Notes: generated from the sequence alone by a model not told the origin. A stretch of 64,000 nucleotides of DNA from Bin87 sp965204395 (GCA_965204395.1 OZ241987.1:4588001-4652000), one strand, 5' to 3'; positions 26,291 through 35,161 are shown, counted from the first letter of the stretch. Made by a program: numbers and translations.

Positions 26291-27688
26291 ATGATCGACA
26301 CGGGACAACCGCCAGTGCGTCTGCCGCTGGTCAATAAACTGCTGTTTGCGGCCGACCACGTCGGGTTGCAGGCCATGTCCTACTTCCGGCAGCAGTGGGT
26401 GCTGTTCTTTCTGGCGCCGCCGGCCATGGCGGGAGTGAGCCGGGTTCCCGACGTGGGGTTGCTGGGCTTTGATATTGACGCGCGGGTGCTGGCCGGGGTT
26501 TTGATCTTCGCCGGCCGGTTCGTCGACGCGTTCACGGACCCGCTGATCGGCTGGTGGAGCGACCGGACACGGAGCCGTTGGGGACGGCGAATACCGTTCA
26601 TCCTGTTCAGCACGCCGTTTTACGCGGCGTTCGGGGCGTTGGTGTGGTTTCTGCCCACGGAGGGAAGCAGCTGGTGGAACGCACTGTACTTCGTGCTGAT
26701 GCTCGAATTGTTCTTCACGGCGGCGACGATGTCCAGCGGAGCGCTGGAGGCGCTGGTGCCGGAGCTGACCAGGACGGCGCGGGACCGGATGAGCGTGGTG
26801 TGCCTGATCTTCCTGTTCGCAGTGGCCGGAGCGGGGCTGGGCCTGGTGATGGGCGGTTTCATCAAGGATGCCTACGGCTTCCAGGTCGCGGGGACGTTTT
26901 TTGCGCTGGTGGCGTTGGTGTTCAGGTATCTGTCGCTGCGGGCGGTGTGGAACCGCGCGCCGCGCGATACCGCGCCGGCGCAGGTGCCGTTCTGGCAGGG
27001 GCTGAGGGACACGCTGCGCAACTCGCAGTTCGTGGCGTTCTTGCCGACCTTCGTGATGTTCACCACCGGGGTCGGGCTGTTGCAGGGCTGGGTGCCGTTC
27101 TTCGCGGTGGCAGTGCTGCGGCAGGACCGAGACGGCGCGGCCTCGAGTTTCCTGTCCATGAGCGTCATCGCGGGAGTGGTGGCGGCGGGCGTCGTGATCT
27201 GGGCATTGTTTGCGGCGGGCCGGGTCACCAAACGGCGCGTCTACGGTGTCTGCCTGGTGGCGAGCGGCCTGATGTTCCCATTGCTGGGACTGGTTGGCCT
27301 GGCGCTGCCCGGCAGCCTACTGCTGCAGGGGCTGGCGTTCATGTTCATCGCCGGCATGCCCATGGCGGCGGTGTTCCTGCTGCCCAAGGGTCTGACCGCT
27401 GACATCGCCGACTACGACGCTCTGGTCAGGGGAGAGCGGCGGGAGGCGATGTTCTACGCCACGCAGAACTTCTTTGAGAAGGTGACCTACGCGCTGCCGC
27501 CGCTGCTGTTGAGCTTGGTGCTGCAGTTGGGAGATTCTGCGGAGCATCCGTTGGGGATCAGACTGGCGCCCCTGCTGGCTGGCGGACTGGTGCTGGTGGG
27601 GTTTGCGCTGTGGCCGCGCTACCGGCTGCCCGACACCATCAACCGGGAGACGGTAACTGCGGCGGGGCTGCTGCGTCCGGCGGTTTAA
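26291..27688 (+). CDS. GPH/MFS_2-family sugar:cation symporter-like transporter
   Basis: A 465-residue membrane protein of the glycoside-pentoside-hexuronide (MelB-like) group. It has about twelve hydrophobic segments and the signature GRFVDAFTDPLIGWWSDRT followed by SRWGRRIPFILFSTP; a later cytoplasmic region reads KGLTADIADYDALVRGERRE. These signatures are diagnostic of the family, which couples sugar or related uptake to Na+ or H+. The actual substrate is unknown. The ATG at 26291 begins just before the first helix; upstream in-frame codons overlap a transposase remnant and are unlikely to be translated. It is a single gene with no partner enzyme. Confidence 0.87.
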   Translation: MIDTGQPPVRLPLVNKLLFAADHVGLQAMSYFRQQWVLFFLAPPAMAGVSRVPDVGLLGFDIDARVLAGVLIFAGRFVDAFTDPLIGWWSDRTRSRWGRRIPFILFSTPFYAAFGALVWFLPTEGSSWWNALYFVLMLELFFTAATMSSGALEALVPELTRTARDRMSVVCLIFLFAVAGAGLGLVMGGFIKDAYGFQVAGTFFALVALVFRYLSLRAVWNRAPRDTAPAQVPFWQGLRDTLRNSQFVAFLPTFVMFTTGVGLLQGWVPFFAVAVLRQDRDGAASSFLSMSVIAGVVAAGVVIWALFAAGRVTKRRVYGVCLVASGLMFPLLGLVGLALPGSLLLQGLAFMFIAGMPMAAVFLLPKGLTADIADYDALVRGERREAMFYATQNFFEKVTYALPPLLLSLVLQLGDSAEHPLGIRLAPLLAGGLVLVGFALWPRYRLPDTINRETVTAAGLLRPAV

Positions 27689-27965
27689 CGGGAACGAAGC
27701 TGTGGCTGTGCGGAAGTCCTCAAGTTCTCGACTGATGTGTCGCAATGTCCCGAACAACGTCCGGTCTGGCGGTCAATGGTGGATCTGGCCGCATTGCCGT
27801 CGGTTGGCAGGATTGATCGTGTGGAGGAACGTCGACGGACCTGTCCCACCATGGGTCGAGGACTCCGGCGGTCTCCGGTTACAAGCCGACCTCGACCGCC
27901 ACCGCGACCGGCACGAGGGCCAGCGTTTTGGGCGTGTTGCTCTCCTTGCAAAGGAGGTTGCTCCA
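27689..27965. repeat. Truncated duplicate of the 29.4-kb membrane gene's 3' end
   Basis: Positions 27796-27900 closely match 29341-29446. The minus strand just beyond it reads TLALVPVAVAVEVGL followed by a stop, matching the TLALVPIALAVEVGL end of the gene at 29424-29801. Nothing corresponding to the rest of that gene is present, so this is a truncated copy of its tail plus downstream DNA. The rest of the interval has no supported gene. Confidence 0.7.
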
Positions 27966-28166
27966 ATGGACGGGGACTGGCGTGGTCTTATTCCCTTTGG
28001 TTGCTTCGGGTTTGCTGCCGCGTTCGCGCCGGTTGGTGGTTATCAGAAGTGGCCTCTTGGGATGGAGATGGAACCGACGTGGCTTTTTGTTGCGGCTGTA
28101 TGTTTCGCAGTAGTCGGGCTATGCGTAGCAATTGCCAATGTAGTATCGCGAGCCAGGCAGAGGTAA
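27966..28166 (+). CDS. Small membrane protein (66 aa)
   Basis: A 66-residue frame begins with ATG 8 bases after a strong AGGAGG. It carries two hydrophobic segments (about residues 8-22 and 34-55) and a basic C-terminus (NVVSRARQR). The ribosome site is the best evidence that it is real. No family is recognised. It follows directly after the truncated duplicate of the four-helix membrane gene. Confidence 0.5.
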   Translation: MDGDWRGLIPFGCFGFAAAFAPVGGYQKWPLGMEMEPTWLFVAAVCFAVVGLCVAIANVVSRARQR

Positions 28167-28784
28167 AGGCCTCCAGCCCGAGGATGGTCCACCACACTGC
28201 CGCCACGTCTGTTCGCGTCGCAATCTCCGTTGTCTCGGAGCCGAACATCGTCTCGTCTTCTCTGCATCCAATCGTTCGCGATGGTGGTGTCCCGTCAATA
28301 GACGATTGGCGTGATAACGCCGGCGACTAAAACATCCTTGGCACTTCTTCGTCCTGGGGACGTTCAGCGTTGCTTTGCTGTCGCATTTCAGGCGGCATTT
28401 ATGCGGCGCAAACGCCGCTGCTGAGTTCGGGACGGGGGTTGCTTGGCCATCGGGCGGTTACGGTTTGGCGAACCGTCGATCCCGGTAGCGGCCGCTGCCA
28501 CGCCGGGTTGACGGCGTGGCGCAGGCGATGAATCAGCCCCGCACCGAATGGAGCGGGGCTGGCGTCTCGCTGACCCGGTTTGTATTGTCGCCACCGTCCG
28601 TACAGGTAAAGAGCATCCCCGCCGGCGAGAGTTTGGCGACACTACCGACGGGGATGCGAAGGAAGTTGGATGTACGATCTGTAACAGATCTTGGCGAAGA
28701 TTTTGGGAGTGGTCGCAGGGCTGTCTTGCGGCGTAGGCATTTTCGTGGTTTTGCGTTGTGCTAGCCCTGCAGTCACTGATGCGT

Positions 28785-28958
28785 TTACTGGGAAGTGCTT
28801 TGAGGTTCTGGCGTTGTGTATAGCGCTGACTGTGATATTCGCCGTAGTCGCCGTACTTCTCGGACAAGTAGGTAAATAGCTGCTAGCATCAGGACCATGC
28901 CGAACATCATTACGCCGCAGATCAGCCAATAGGTAAGTTCGTCAATGCCGCAGTTCAT
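28785..28958 (-). CDS. Possible single-span small membrane protein
   Basis: An ATG frame of 57 residues begins MNCGIDELTYWLICGVMM and continues through a hydrophobic stretch into a basic tail (REVRRLRR). The hydrophobic-then-positive layout is typical of a small membrane protein, but the ribosome site is poor. A TTG-started frame on the plus strand (28691-28879) overlaps it and is also hydrophobic; both cannot be confidently called. Confidence 0.25.
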   Translation of the reverse strand: MNCGIDELTYWLICGVMMFGMVLMLAAIYLLVREVRRLRRISQSALYTTPEPQSTSQ

Positions 28959-28976
28959 TTTGTTTACTCAACTTTG

Positions 28977-29246
28977 GTGCTTTACGCGCCGCGATTGACG
29001 GCGTTCAGTGGATTGGTGCTCACGGTTGATTTCCTGTTGTTTTGCATGATAACGAGACAACGAAAACAGTCCCGGGACGCGGTCGTCGCGGAGCCGATGG
29101 TTGGTGCTTTGCTGCTGCACTTCGGGAGTGCTTGTGCGATGTTAGTGCTGCTGCTGAGTTCAGGATTCGTGATGCTGGATCGTCGGATGGCTCCGGTGCG
29201 GCGGGCGGCGCAAGCCCGCTGGCGGTTGCGGCGGCTGCTCCACTAA
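28977..29246 (+). CDS. Possible small two-span membrane protein
   Basis: A roughly 89-residue frame opening at GTG (or TTG 28974). It has two hydrophobic segments (around LVLTVDFLLFCMI and LVLLLSSGFVML) and an Arg-rich C-terminus. There is no clear ribosome site and no family match. It lies in a 1.3-kb stretch (28167-29423) that otherwise shows only low-quality frames. Confidence 0.25.
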   Translation: MLYAPRLTAFSGLVLTVDFLLFCMITRQRKQSRDAVVAEPMVGALLLHFGSACAMLVLLLSSGFVMLDRRMAPVRRAAQARWRLRRLLH

Positions 29247-29340
29247 GTAGTTCGAAGGGATGGCACGTCCGGCTCGCAGTCGATGAGGGAGTGCATTGAC
29301 AGCAGGAGTTGCTGGAAATAACGGTGGCACCGTTCGCACT

Positions 29341-29446
29341 GCCGTCGGTTGGCGGGATTGATCGTGTGGAGGAACGTCGACGGACTTGTCCCACCATGGG
29401 TCGAACACTCCGGCAGGCGGCGGTTACAAACCGACCTCGACCGCCA
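29341..29446. repeat. Direct repeat, copy 2 of the 27.8-kb sequence
   Basis: This 106-base segment is nearly identical to 27796-27900, sharing the run GATCGTGTGGAGGAACGTCG and CCCACCATGGGTCGA. It covers the last codons and the downstream flank of the minus-strand membrane gene at 29424-29801. Confidence 0.75.
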
Positions 29447-29801
29447 ATGCAATTGGCACCAACGCCAGTGTCAGGATGAAAAACACGAACGCCGCGATGG
29501 TTGTGAGCCAGCTGCAGACGCTGGTCAAGCTTCGGCCAAAGGTGCGGTCGCCGAGCCGGTTGTGGGTCACGCACAGCAGGGCGGCGGTCATGGAGAAGAA
29601 GATGACAACGGAAGCCGTCAGGACACCCGGATTGACGGCGGCGCCGAGTCCCAGGTCGATGTTGAAACCGGCGACGTTCGCCCCTTCCAGGACCTGTACC
29701 ACCTTGACGCTGCTCCCCACGGCGGCCATCAGCAGGGCCGAGATGGAGGCCAGCACCAAATTACAGGCCATCAGGTCGTAACGAGCGGGAGTGCGGTTCA
29801 A
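29424..29801 (-). CDS. Four-helix membrane protein (paralog of gene at 9.4 kb)
   Basis: A 125-residue protein with four hydrophobic segments, paralogous to the gene at 9365-9751. Shared blocks are the TPARYDLMACNLVLA-type start, AVGSSVKVVQVLEG, and the end IALAVEVGL. The frame opens with TTG at 29801 and no ATG lies close by, so TTG is the likely start. The function is unknown. Its 3' end and downstream flank are duplicated 1.5 kb away at 27.8-27.9 kb. Confidence 0.65.
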   Translation of the reverse strand: MNRTPARYDLMACNLVLASISALLMAAVGSSVKVVQVLEGANVAGFNIDLGLGAAVNPGVLTASVVIFFSMTAALLCVTHNRLGDRTFGRSLTSVCSWLTTIAAFVFFILTLALVPIALAVEVGL

Positions 29802-30152
29802 GGGTCAGGCCACTCCCCGTGGCCCAGTGTGCTGCATCGTGTTTCCGGCTTCACACGGCGGATCGGCGACGCTGATGCCGGAGCCAGCACCAATGCAGGC
29901 GCGAGAGCGAATGACGATGGATAATGCCGCCGCCAAATTGGGGGAGATGTACCGGTCCTCGGCCAAGGAAGATTGGGGGTGTCGGTTTCCGACTCAGCGG
30001 CGCATTCGGTTGGGTTATTCAAATGCAGTCCGATCCGTCTAGGATCCTTGGGCGGTGATGCCCAGGAAGGTTTATGATTGAGAGCTTGGCAGGCTCTGAG
30101 TTGGGCGGGTATTCTCCTGATCTCCCACTCCCATTTCCGGTCATGGCGCATG

Positions 30153-31238
30153 ATGATAATACTTCGGCGACTGAAGAGCGACGGAGCGTCCATTGCCATT
30201 TGCGACGGTTTCCGTCGGCAAGCCTTGGTTGCCGCGGTGGCGGTCGGCCTTTTGATCCTGCCGGTTGCCTGTGCACCGGGTGCTGCGTCGCCGGAGGCAT
30301 GCGTGGAAGAAGGTCGGGAACTCAGGTTGGGATTCTACGCCCACTTCGCGCCGGTCAGCCACAGCGCGGATGGCGAGCCTGGTTCCGCCGGCTTCGACGT
30401 TCACCAGGGTTACGAAGCCGACCTGCTGACCGCCTTGGAAGCCATGGATGGTGTGGGTGTGTCCTTCTCCCGGCGTGGCATCGGCGTCTGGGACGACATC
30501 TGGCTGGCGTCGGCGGGTCCGGAGTTTGACGTCATCGGCGGCGGCATAACCATCCTCGAATCCCGTACTCGAGACCCCCAGGGGAGGGAAGCGGTGGTCT
30601 TCACGTCGGGTCACATCTCCTTCCGGCAATCGCTGCTGGTGCGGGCAGGCGAGGAGAGCCGCTTCACGAGCTACGACGACCTGACGTCGGACGTGAGGGT
30701 CGGTGCACTGGCCGGAACCACCGGAGAGGCGCGCCTGCTGGAGTTGACGGGCCTGACCAACGCCGAAGGAGTACTCGCCGACGGAGTGGTCGTCGACACT
30801 CCGGATGGCGAGGTCGCCACCGACGGGAGTTCGGATTACTTCATCACCGCTGCGGCCGCGTCGGAAAACCTGGCAGGAAGGCGCGGAATGCGACCGCCTG
30901 CGGACAATACGCCGGAGGTTGTGTACCTGGGCGACCGGTTGGGTGAGGTGGAACTGCTCGCTGCGCTGTCCGACGGGAGGATCGATGCGCTGGCGCGGGG
31001 TGAGGTGGGCAACCTGGACGCCGCTTACGCTTCTGGGGACTCCTTCGTGGTGGCGCTCCTCGATGACGCTGTGGAACGCGGAGGGTTCACGCTTGATGTC
31101 GACGATGCGGCATTGGCCGCTTGCCTCAGCGACCGGGTTGACTTCCTGACGGATGAGATAAGCATCGGCTACGCCGATTGGCTCCGCGACCCGTCTGTGT
31201 TCATGCGGCGCGCCGAGATGTGGAACGGTGGGCGTTAG
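30153..31238 (+). CDS. Solute-binding lipoprotein (SBP_bac_3-like)
   Basis: A roughly 361-residue periplasmic-binding-protein-fold lipoprotein. The signal ends LLILPVACAPG, so the Cys is the lipidation site. The mature protein begins with a family-3-like first strand (LRLGFYAHFAPVS), continues through DVHQGYEADLLTALEAM, the hinge-region block IGGGITILESRTRDPQGRE, and FTSGHISFRQSLLVRAGE, and ends YADWLRDPSVFM. This family binds amino acids or similar small solutes for ABC transporters, but no permease or ATPase gene is adjacent. The start is ATG 30153 or the ATG just before it; no good ribosome site is seen. A 7-bp hairpin spans the stop codon (31228-31250). Confidence 0.8.
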   Translation: MIILRRLKSDGASIAICDGFRRQALVAAVAVGLLILPVACAPGAASPEACVEEGRELRLGFYAHFAPVSHSADGEPGSAGFDVHQGYEADLLTALEAMDGVGVSFSRRGIGVWDDIWLASAGPEFDVIGGGITILESRTRDPQGREAVVFTSGHISFRQSLLVRAGEESRFTSYDDLTSDVRVGALAGTTGEARLLELTGLTNAEGVLADGVVVDTPDGEVATDGSSDYFITAAAASENLAGRRGMRPPADNTPEVVYLGDRLGEVELLAALSDGRIDALARGEVGNLDAAYASGDSFVVALLDDAVERGGFTLDVDDAALAACLSDRVDFLTDEISIGYADWLRDPSVFMRRAEMWNGGR

Positions 31239-31299
31239 TCCATCGCCCACGAGTCTGCTCACCGGTTGGTGTCGCCGTCGGCGCATGGAGGTTGGCAAC

Positions 31300-31593
31300 A
31301 TGCGGGCGGGCCGAGTGCCTGCTCAGAGCGTCCTGAAGGTCATCAACTTGGAGCGTTGGTCATGCCGTGGTTTGGTCGTCGCTGGCCGGTACGCCTGGCA
31401 GCATCCGCTGTTCAATCTTGCTGCGGCGTGGGCGGGGCTTGGGCTTTCGCGGCTTCTTGGGAAATTTGACCTGATCCGGCGATTGGGCTACGAGTTCGAA
31501 CCTCTGGTCATTGCGGTTTTCCGCCTGCGGGTGGTGGATTCGCTGTTGTCTCACATCCTTGGCGACCGCTTTTGCCCACATCGCCGTGGATGA
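31300..31593 (+). CDS. Hypothetical protein
   Basis: A 97-residue frame whose ATG lies behind GGAGG at good spacing. The N-terminus is basic, and a weakly hydrophobic segment (AWQHPLFNLAAAWAGLGLSR) is followed by an amphipathic region (LIRRLGYEFEPLVIAVFRLR). There is no recognised family. It lies between the solute-binding protein and the accessory island. The remaining bases up to 31711 hold nothing I can support. Confidence 0.4.
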   Translation: MRAGRVPAQSVLKVINLERWSCRGLVVAGRYAWQHPLFNLAAAWAGLGLSRLLGKFDLIRRLGYEFEPLVIAVFRLRVVDSLLSHILGDRFCPHRRG

Positions 31594-31711
31594 CGGCCGA
31601 TTGGCTTTCGTAGATCTACGTTCGATTGTCGGGATTTTACCGCGTGGTCGGCGGAGGCAGTCACGAATGGGGAGACGCCAACGTCGCTGGAATGGCGTTG
31701 CGGATCTCCGC

Positions 31712-33247
31712 CTACTGAGAGGTGCTCGGAGTCAGCCAAACGTAGTGATGACTCCCAAGGGGTTCGCCCGCTTGTTGGCGTTCCCATTGCTCGGGCGACA
31801 GGATCCTGAACTGTGGTCGCACGGACGGGACCGCCTGGGTTGCGACGGTGGCGGCATACGCGAGCGGAGGGTCCAAGGTCGGCCAGTGCTTTGGGTCGGC
31901 GACAACCGTGATCTCGAGAGTGTCGCCCTCGTGCGCGAAGCCGGCGGCGCGGGCGCCGGTGATGGCTACACCCGATGGCAGCGGTGGCGTCAACTGGTTG
32001 AGTCGCTGCACGTAGTGCGTCAGCCACAGGAGTTCTGACTCCCGCAGGACGGGAATTGGTTCGTGTTCCTTTTCGTGGTCTGGCACTACCTCCAGTGAAC
32101 CGGATGAGCAGCCGTGTCCGTCGAGAATTGGGTTTGCGGCAACTCTTCGGTCGGAGAGCCGGATGAAGCGGTCCCTGTCGTCGTGGTTGATCGCGTCCTG
32201 GATCGCGCTCCCCGTGGAGCCGGTCGTTCGCTGGATGTGCTCGATGATGTCCTCGACGTGGGCGGGACCGTTTTCCACCAGGAAGGCATGGATGCCGTCG
32301 CCGGTTCTGCCGCCTCGGTGGTCGACATTCCGGACCGTTGCGTCGTCGGTCCATTCGGTGAGACCGAAGGTGGCTCTTCCCAGGCCGGAGACGCCCGCCG
32401 ACGTGTAGGATTCGTTGCGGACGGCGTTGCGGACGGCGTTGCCGGTATTGTATCCCTTCGGCAAAAAGGCGCCCGCCAGGCGTTCGACTTCGTCGACGAG
32501 ATAGGCCGTGGTGGCGGGACGCTGATCCCGAGTCAGGATGCGGAAAGTCGTGCTGTTGACCAACTGTTGGCCGTTGATGAGTTTTCCCCACGGCTGGTCT
32601 GGGTGGTAGTTCCCGCGTTCATCGGGCATGATTCCGGCTGTGCGGAGGATGAAGAGCGTGATGTCGAACTGCGGCCACCGGTTGAAATCTTCATGACGGT
32701 AGTGCAGGGCTTCGATGATCTGGGTCGGCGTTTGTGGCTGGTCAGTGCCCGCCATGTGGGCTGCGATGTTTCTGATCACGTGGTCGATGTCGTGGCTGCG
32801 CGGGATGGAGGGTGGCGGTGACACGTATCCGGCAGCGCGGATGAGCGGGAGGTGCTCGGGTGCGGCGAGGCCCATCTCGACGAAAGTGCGGGTCGCGACT
32901 TCGGAGTACAGCGGCGGCCGTCGGTTTTGCGGATTAATGATGGCCGCCCTCGCCATCAGGTCATTGGCTCGCTGGGCGATCTGTCCCAAGGGGTTCCCGT
33001 GCTCTTGGTCCGTCCGGACGAGGTCGCTGATGATCCGTGCTATCTTGTCTTTGATGGAGGTCTGGGGCGTGTCGTAGGTCGAAGCGATTTGCGTATCGGG
33101 CATTGGCGCGGTGTTGGCGTCGCCGAGCTTCGCGTCCAGCAGGAAAGGATGGTGAGCGTTTCGACGGACGATCTGGATGACCGTTTCGGCGGCTGACTGG
33201 ATGTCATGGGTCACGACGGGTTTGAGTGTGTTCGTGGGCTCTGGCAT
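31712..33247 (-). CDS. Island protein with repeated winged-helix-like segments
   Basis: A 511-residue soluble protein of unknown family. The ATG chosen follows AAGGA; the frame runs 76 codons further upstream without support. Three segments look like tandem winged-helix units: one around TPTQIIEALHYRHEDFNRWP, one around TAYLVDEVERLAGAFLP, and one reading HVEDIIEHIQRTTGSTGSAI followed by RFIRLSDRRVAAN. The last resembles the small winged helices appended to sigma-like or restriction-linked proteins. The C-terminal roughly 90 residues (EGDTLEITVVADPKHWPTLD to QWERQQAGEPLGSHHYVWL) form a separate domain, a decayed second copy of which lies at about 33.6-33.9 kb. DNA binding is inferred only. Confidence 0.6.
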   Translation of the reverse strand: MPEPTNTLKPVVTHDIQSAAETVIQIVRRNAHHPFLLDAKLGDANTAPMPDTQIASTYDTPQTSIKDKIARIISDLVRTDQEHGNPLGQIAQRANDLMARAAIINPQNRRPPLYSEVATRTFVEMGLAAPEHLPLIRAAGYVSPPPSIPRSHDIDHVIRNIAAHMAGTDQPQTPTQIIEALHYRHEDFNRWPQFDITLFILRTAGIMPDERGNYHPDQPWGKLINGQQLVNSTTFRILTRDQRPATTAYLVDEVERLAGAFLPKGYNTGNAVRNAVRNESYTSAGVSGLGRATFGLTEWTDDATVRNVDHRGGRTGDGIHAFLVENGPAHVEDIIEHIQRTTGSTGSAIQDAINHDDRDRFIRLSDRRVAANPILDGHGCSSGSLEVVPDHEKEHEPIPVLRESELLWLTHYVQRLNQLTPPLPSGVAITGARAAGFAHEGDTLEITVVADPKHWPTLDPPLAYAATVATQAVPSVRPQFRILSPEQWERQQAGEPLGSHHYVWLTPSTSQ

Positions 33248-33632
33248 CGGTGATGTTCCTTGGCGCGTTGCGCAGGTCGGGAATCGAATAGCTGCACCTG
33301 TGGGCGGTCCTCGGCACGACGTATCGGTCTGTCCTCGGTCAATGGGGCAGGGCATGCCCCTCGATGGAGACCCTGCGTTCGCACCAAGGATGTCGGGCCT
33401 CTCGATGACGCGCAGGCTTCGGAGTTTGTCCATTCGAGGGACGGTGGGATTATGCCGTCCGAGCGGTGGTGCCATTCACCTTTCCCGCGTGGGGGATTGT
33501 ATCGTCGGGTGTCGGCGTGGGCGTCGAGTTAGAAGGCTTTCGATGTGTATGGCCTGTAAGCGTGGCGGTTTTCCAGCGTGGCTTCACTCCACTGGACGAG
33601 CGAAATTCGAAGGCCGTGAAGCGGCGTCGGAC

Positions 33633-33890
33633 GCCAGCCAGACGTTGTGATGGCTTCCAAAGCGTTCGCTCGCCTGTTGGCGTTCCCATTGCTGGGGCGA
33701 CAGGATCCTGATCTTCGGTCGGACGGGACCACGTCCGTCGCTACGGCGGCGACGCCCGCCAGTCGAGGCTCCAAATCAGGCCAGTGTCTCTGGTCGGCAA
33801 CGACCGTGATGTCGAGGCTGTCGCCCTCATGCACGGAGCAGGCGGCACGGGGTCTAGTGATGCCACGCGGGACGGCAGCGGCGCGGCCAT
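33633..33890 (-). pseudogene. Decayed duplicate of the C-terminal domain of the 31.7-kb gene
   Basis: The minus strand reads EGDSLDITVVADQRHWPDLE and then AVATDVVPS, corresponding to EGDTLEITVVADPKHWPTLD and TVATQAVPS in the intact gene at 31712-33247. The frame then shifts, and the corresponding SPEQWERQQA and GSHH residues appear in another frame. At the DNA level the run GTTGGCGTTCCCATTGCT is shared by both copies. Small deletions and the frame change make this copy non-functional. Confidence 0.75.
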
Positions 33891-33905
33891 CAGGAATTTT
33901 CGTCG

Positions 33906-34811
33906 TCATCCGCTTCCCGTGTCGGAGCCGAGGTCGCTCACGAGACAGTATAACCAATCGACGGCCTCGGGGTAATGGGCTAGGTCGAGCACGAACTCCT
34001 GCCCTCTGCCGACACTCTGGAGGAAGGCGCGGTCAGCGTCTCGCCGCCAGCGCTTGCGGTCCAGGTGGTAGGTCAGGGGCGGCTTGTTGCCGTCGGGATA
34101 GAACCACTGCGGGAGCTGCCAATTCGAAACTCCGGCGCCATGCGGGTCGGTCAGGACCAGCCGTTGGTCGAACCTGCGAAATACTCCCCATCCCGCGATT
34201 TCGCGCCCGTCGCTGTCACCGCCCAATTCGAGTTTTGCCGCCGCTGCGTAGACGGTGTTGTTGTCATCGCGGTACTGCGAGAAGAGGTGCGGATGGTGGC
34301 GCGCCCAGGTGAGGTCGTTTGGCCTGATGTCCGCAACCCGATACTTCTGGTCAACCTGGAGCCAGCCCCACAGGACATGGAGCTCCGGTGCTCCCTTTAC
34401 GAAGCGCCATCCTTGGGCGGTTTCCTCAACTCGGCGGTAGAGTCCGAAGAACAGGAAGACGTCGCCTCTGCCGACACCTTGGTTGTTGAGATGGCTCTGG
34501 GCGATGCCGGCTTGGCCCAGCATTCCTCGCCACTGCTGCCAGTCGGGTCGGTCTTTTCGGTACCGATACGCGTCGAAGTTCAGGTCGGGGTCGAGGTGGA
34601 CCAGGTTCAGCCCGCCCATGCGGTCGTTGGTGATGCCGCTAACAACGCTGGCGATGTCGATGTCGCCGTGCTGAAGGTCTTCGAACGCTTCCTCGTCGCC
34701 AGAGGGTATGGGCAGTGAGAACATGGTGCCGTCGGGGAAGATCGGGCTGGGACAGCCTCCTGACCCAGAGTCAAAGCCCTTGCGGCTGATGATCAACTTG
34801 TTCGGATTCAA
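33906..34811 (-). CDS. Nmad3-like putative nucleotide-modification protein
   Basis: A 301-residue protein whose N-terminus matches the Nmad3 (nucleotide modification associated domain 3) pattern: LIISRKGFDS, then GGCPSPIFPDGTMFSLPIP, a Leu-Asp-Pro-Asp-Leu block (VHLDPDLNFDAY), GRGDVFLFFGLYRRV, and LHVLWGWLQV. Nmad proteins were predicted from comparative genomics to act with phage or defence-linked DNA-base modification; a biochemical activity is not established to my knowledge. No methyltransferase or other modification enzyme is beside it in this window. The frame opens with TTG codons (34811, or 34796 just before LIIS), so the exact start is unsure. It lies inside the accessory island. Confidence 0.72.
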   Translation of the reverse strand: MNPNKLIISRKGFDSGSGGCPSPIFPDGTMFSLPIPSGDEEAFEDLQHGDIDIASVVSGITNDRMGGLNLVHLDPDLNFDAYRYRKDRPDWQQWRGMLGQAGIAQSHLNNQGVGRGDVFLFFGLYRRVEETAQGWRFVKGAPELHVLWGWLQVDQKYRVADIRPNDLTWARHHPHLFSQYRDDNNTVYAAAAKLELGGDSDGREIAGWGVFRRFDQRLVLTDPHGAGVSNWQLPQWFYPDGNKPPLTYHLDRKRWRRDADRAFLQSVGRGQEFVLDLAHYPEAVDWLYCLVSDLGSDTGSG

Positions 34812-35023
34812 AGTTCCCCGTCCAACTTTCAGCTCCGCGCCAGAGTAGCATTGACGTAGGCTGACATCCAGTCGTGTTGGGGTTTTTCGGGGAGTCCTGC
34901 GGTGCCCTACTCGTGGGTTGGAAATTATTGGCCAGATTTCTGGTGCCGCGTTGGGGGCGTGGCCGGAGTACCTTGGGTCACGGAGCCCGACTGTGTTTGT
35001 TCACCATCAACAGGAGGTACATC

Positions 35024-35161
35024 ATGGCAAAGTCAAAGGGAATGACGGGCAAGGCGGCGTCGCGCATCCAGTCCGCTGGGTCAAAGCGCGGCGGAGGGAA
35101 GGTTTCAAAGGGAAGTTTTGCGTCACGTGCCCAGCGTGCGGCCGCAAAGAACGGATCCTGA
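35024..35161 (+). CDS. Small seed-maturation-like (SMP) protein
   Basis: A 45-residue basic protein with a textbook CAGGAGG 7 bases before its ATG. The sequence has the SMP-type pattern AASRIQSAGSKRGGGKVSKG and then FASRAQRAAAKN, as in the short seed-maturation-protein-like repeats found in bacteria and plasmids. It is rich in Lys, Ala, Gly and Ser and probably intrinsically disordered. A role in stress protection or nucleic-acid contact is a guess. It is upstream of the HTH/TPR regulator on the same strand, with an 87-base gap. Confidence 0.62.
   Translation: MAKSKGMTGKAASRIQSAGSKRGGGKVSKGSFASRAQRAAAKNGS

Noticed and set aside
30141..31301. A 386-residue minus-strand open frame
   Set aside because: It covers the solute-binding protein gene exactly in antisense and has no recognisable domain; the plus-strand frame has a lipobox and family motifs.
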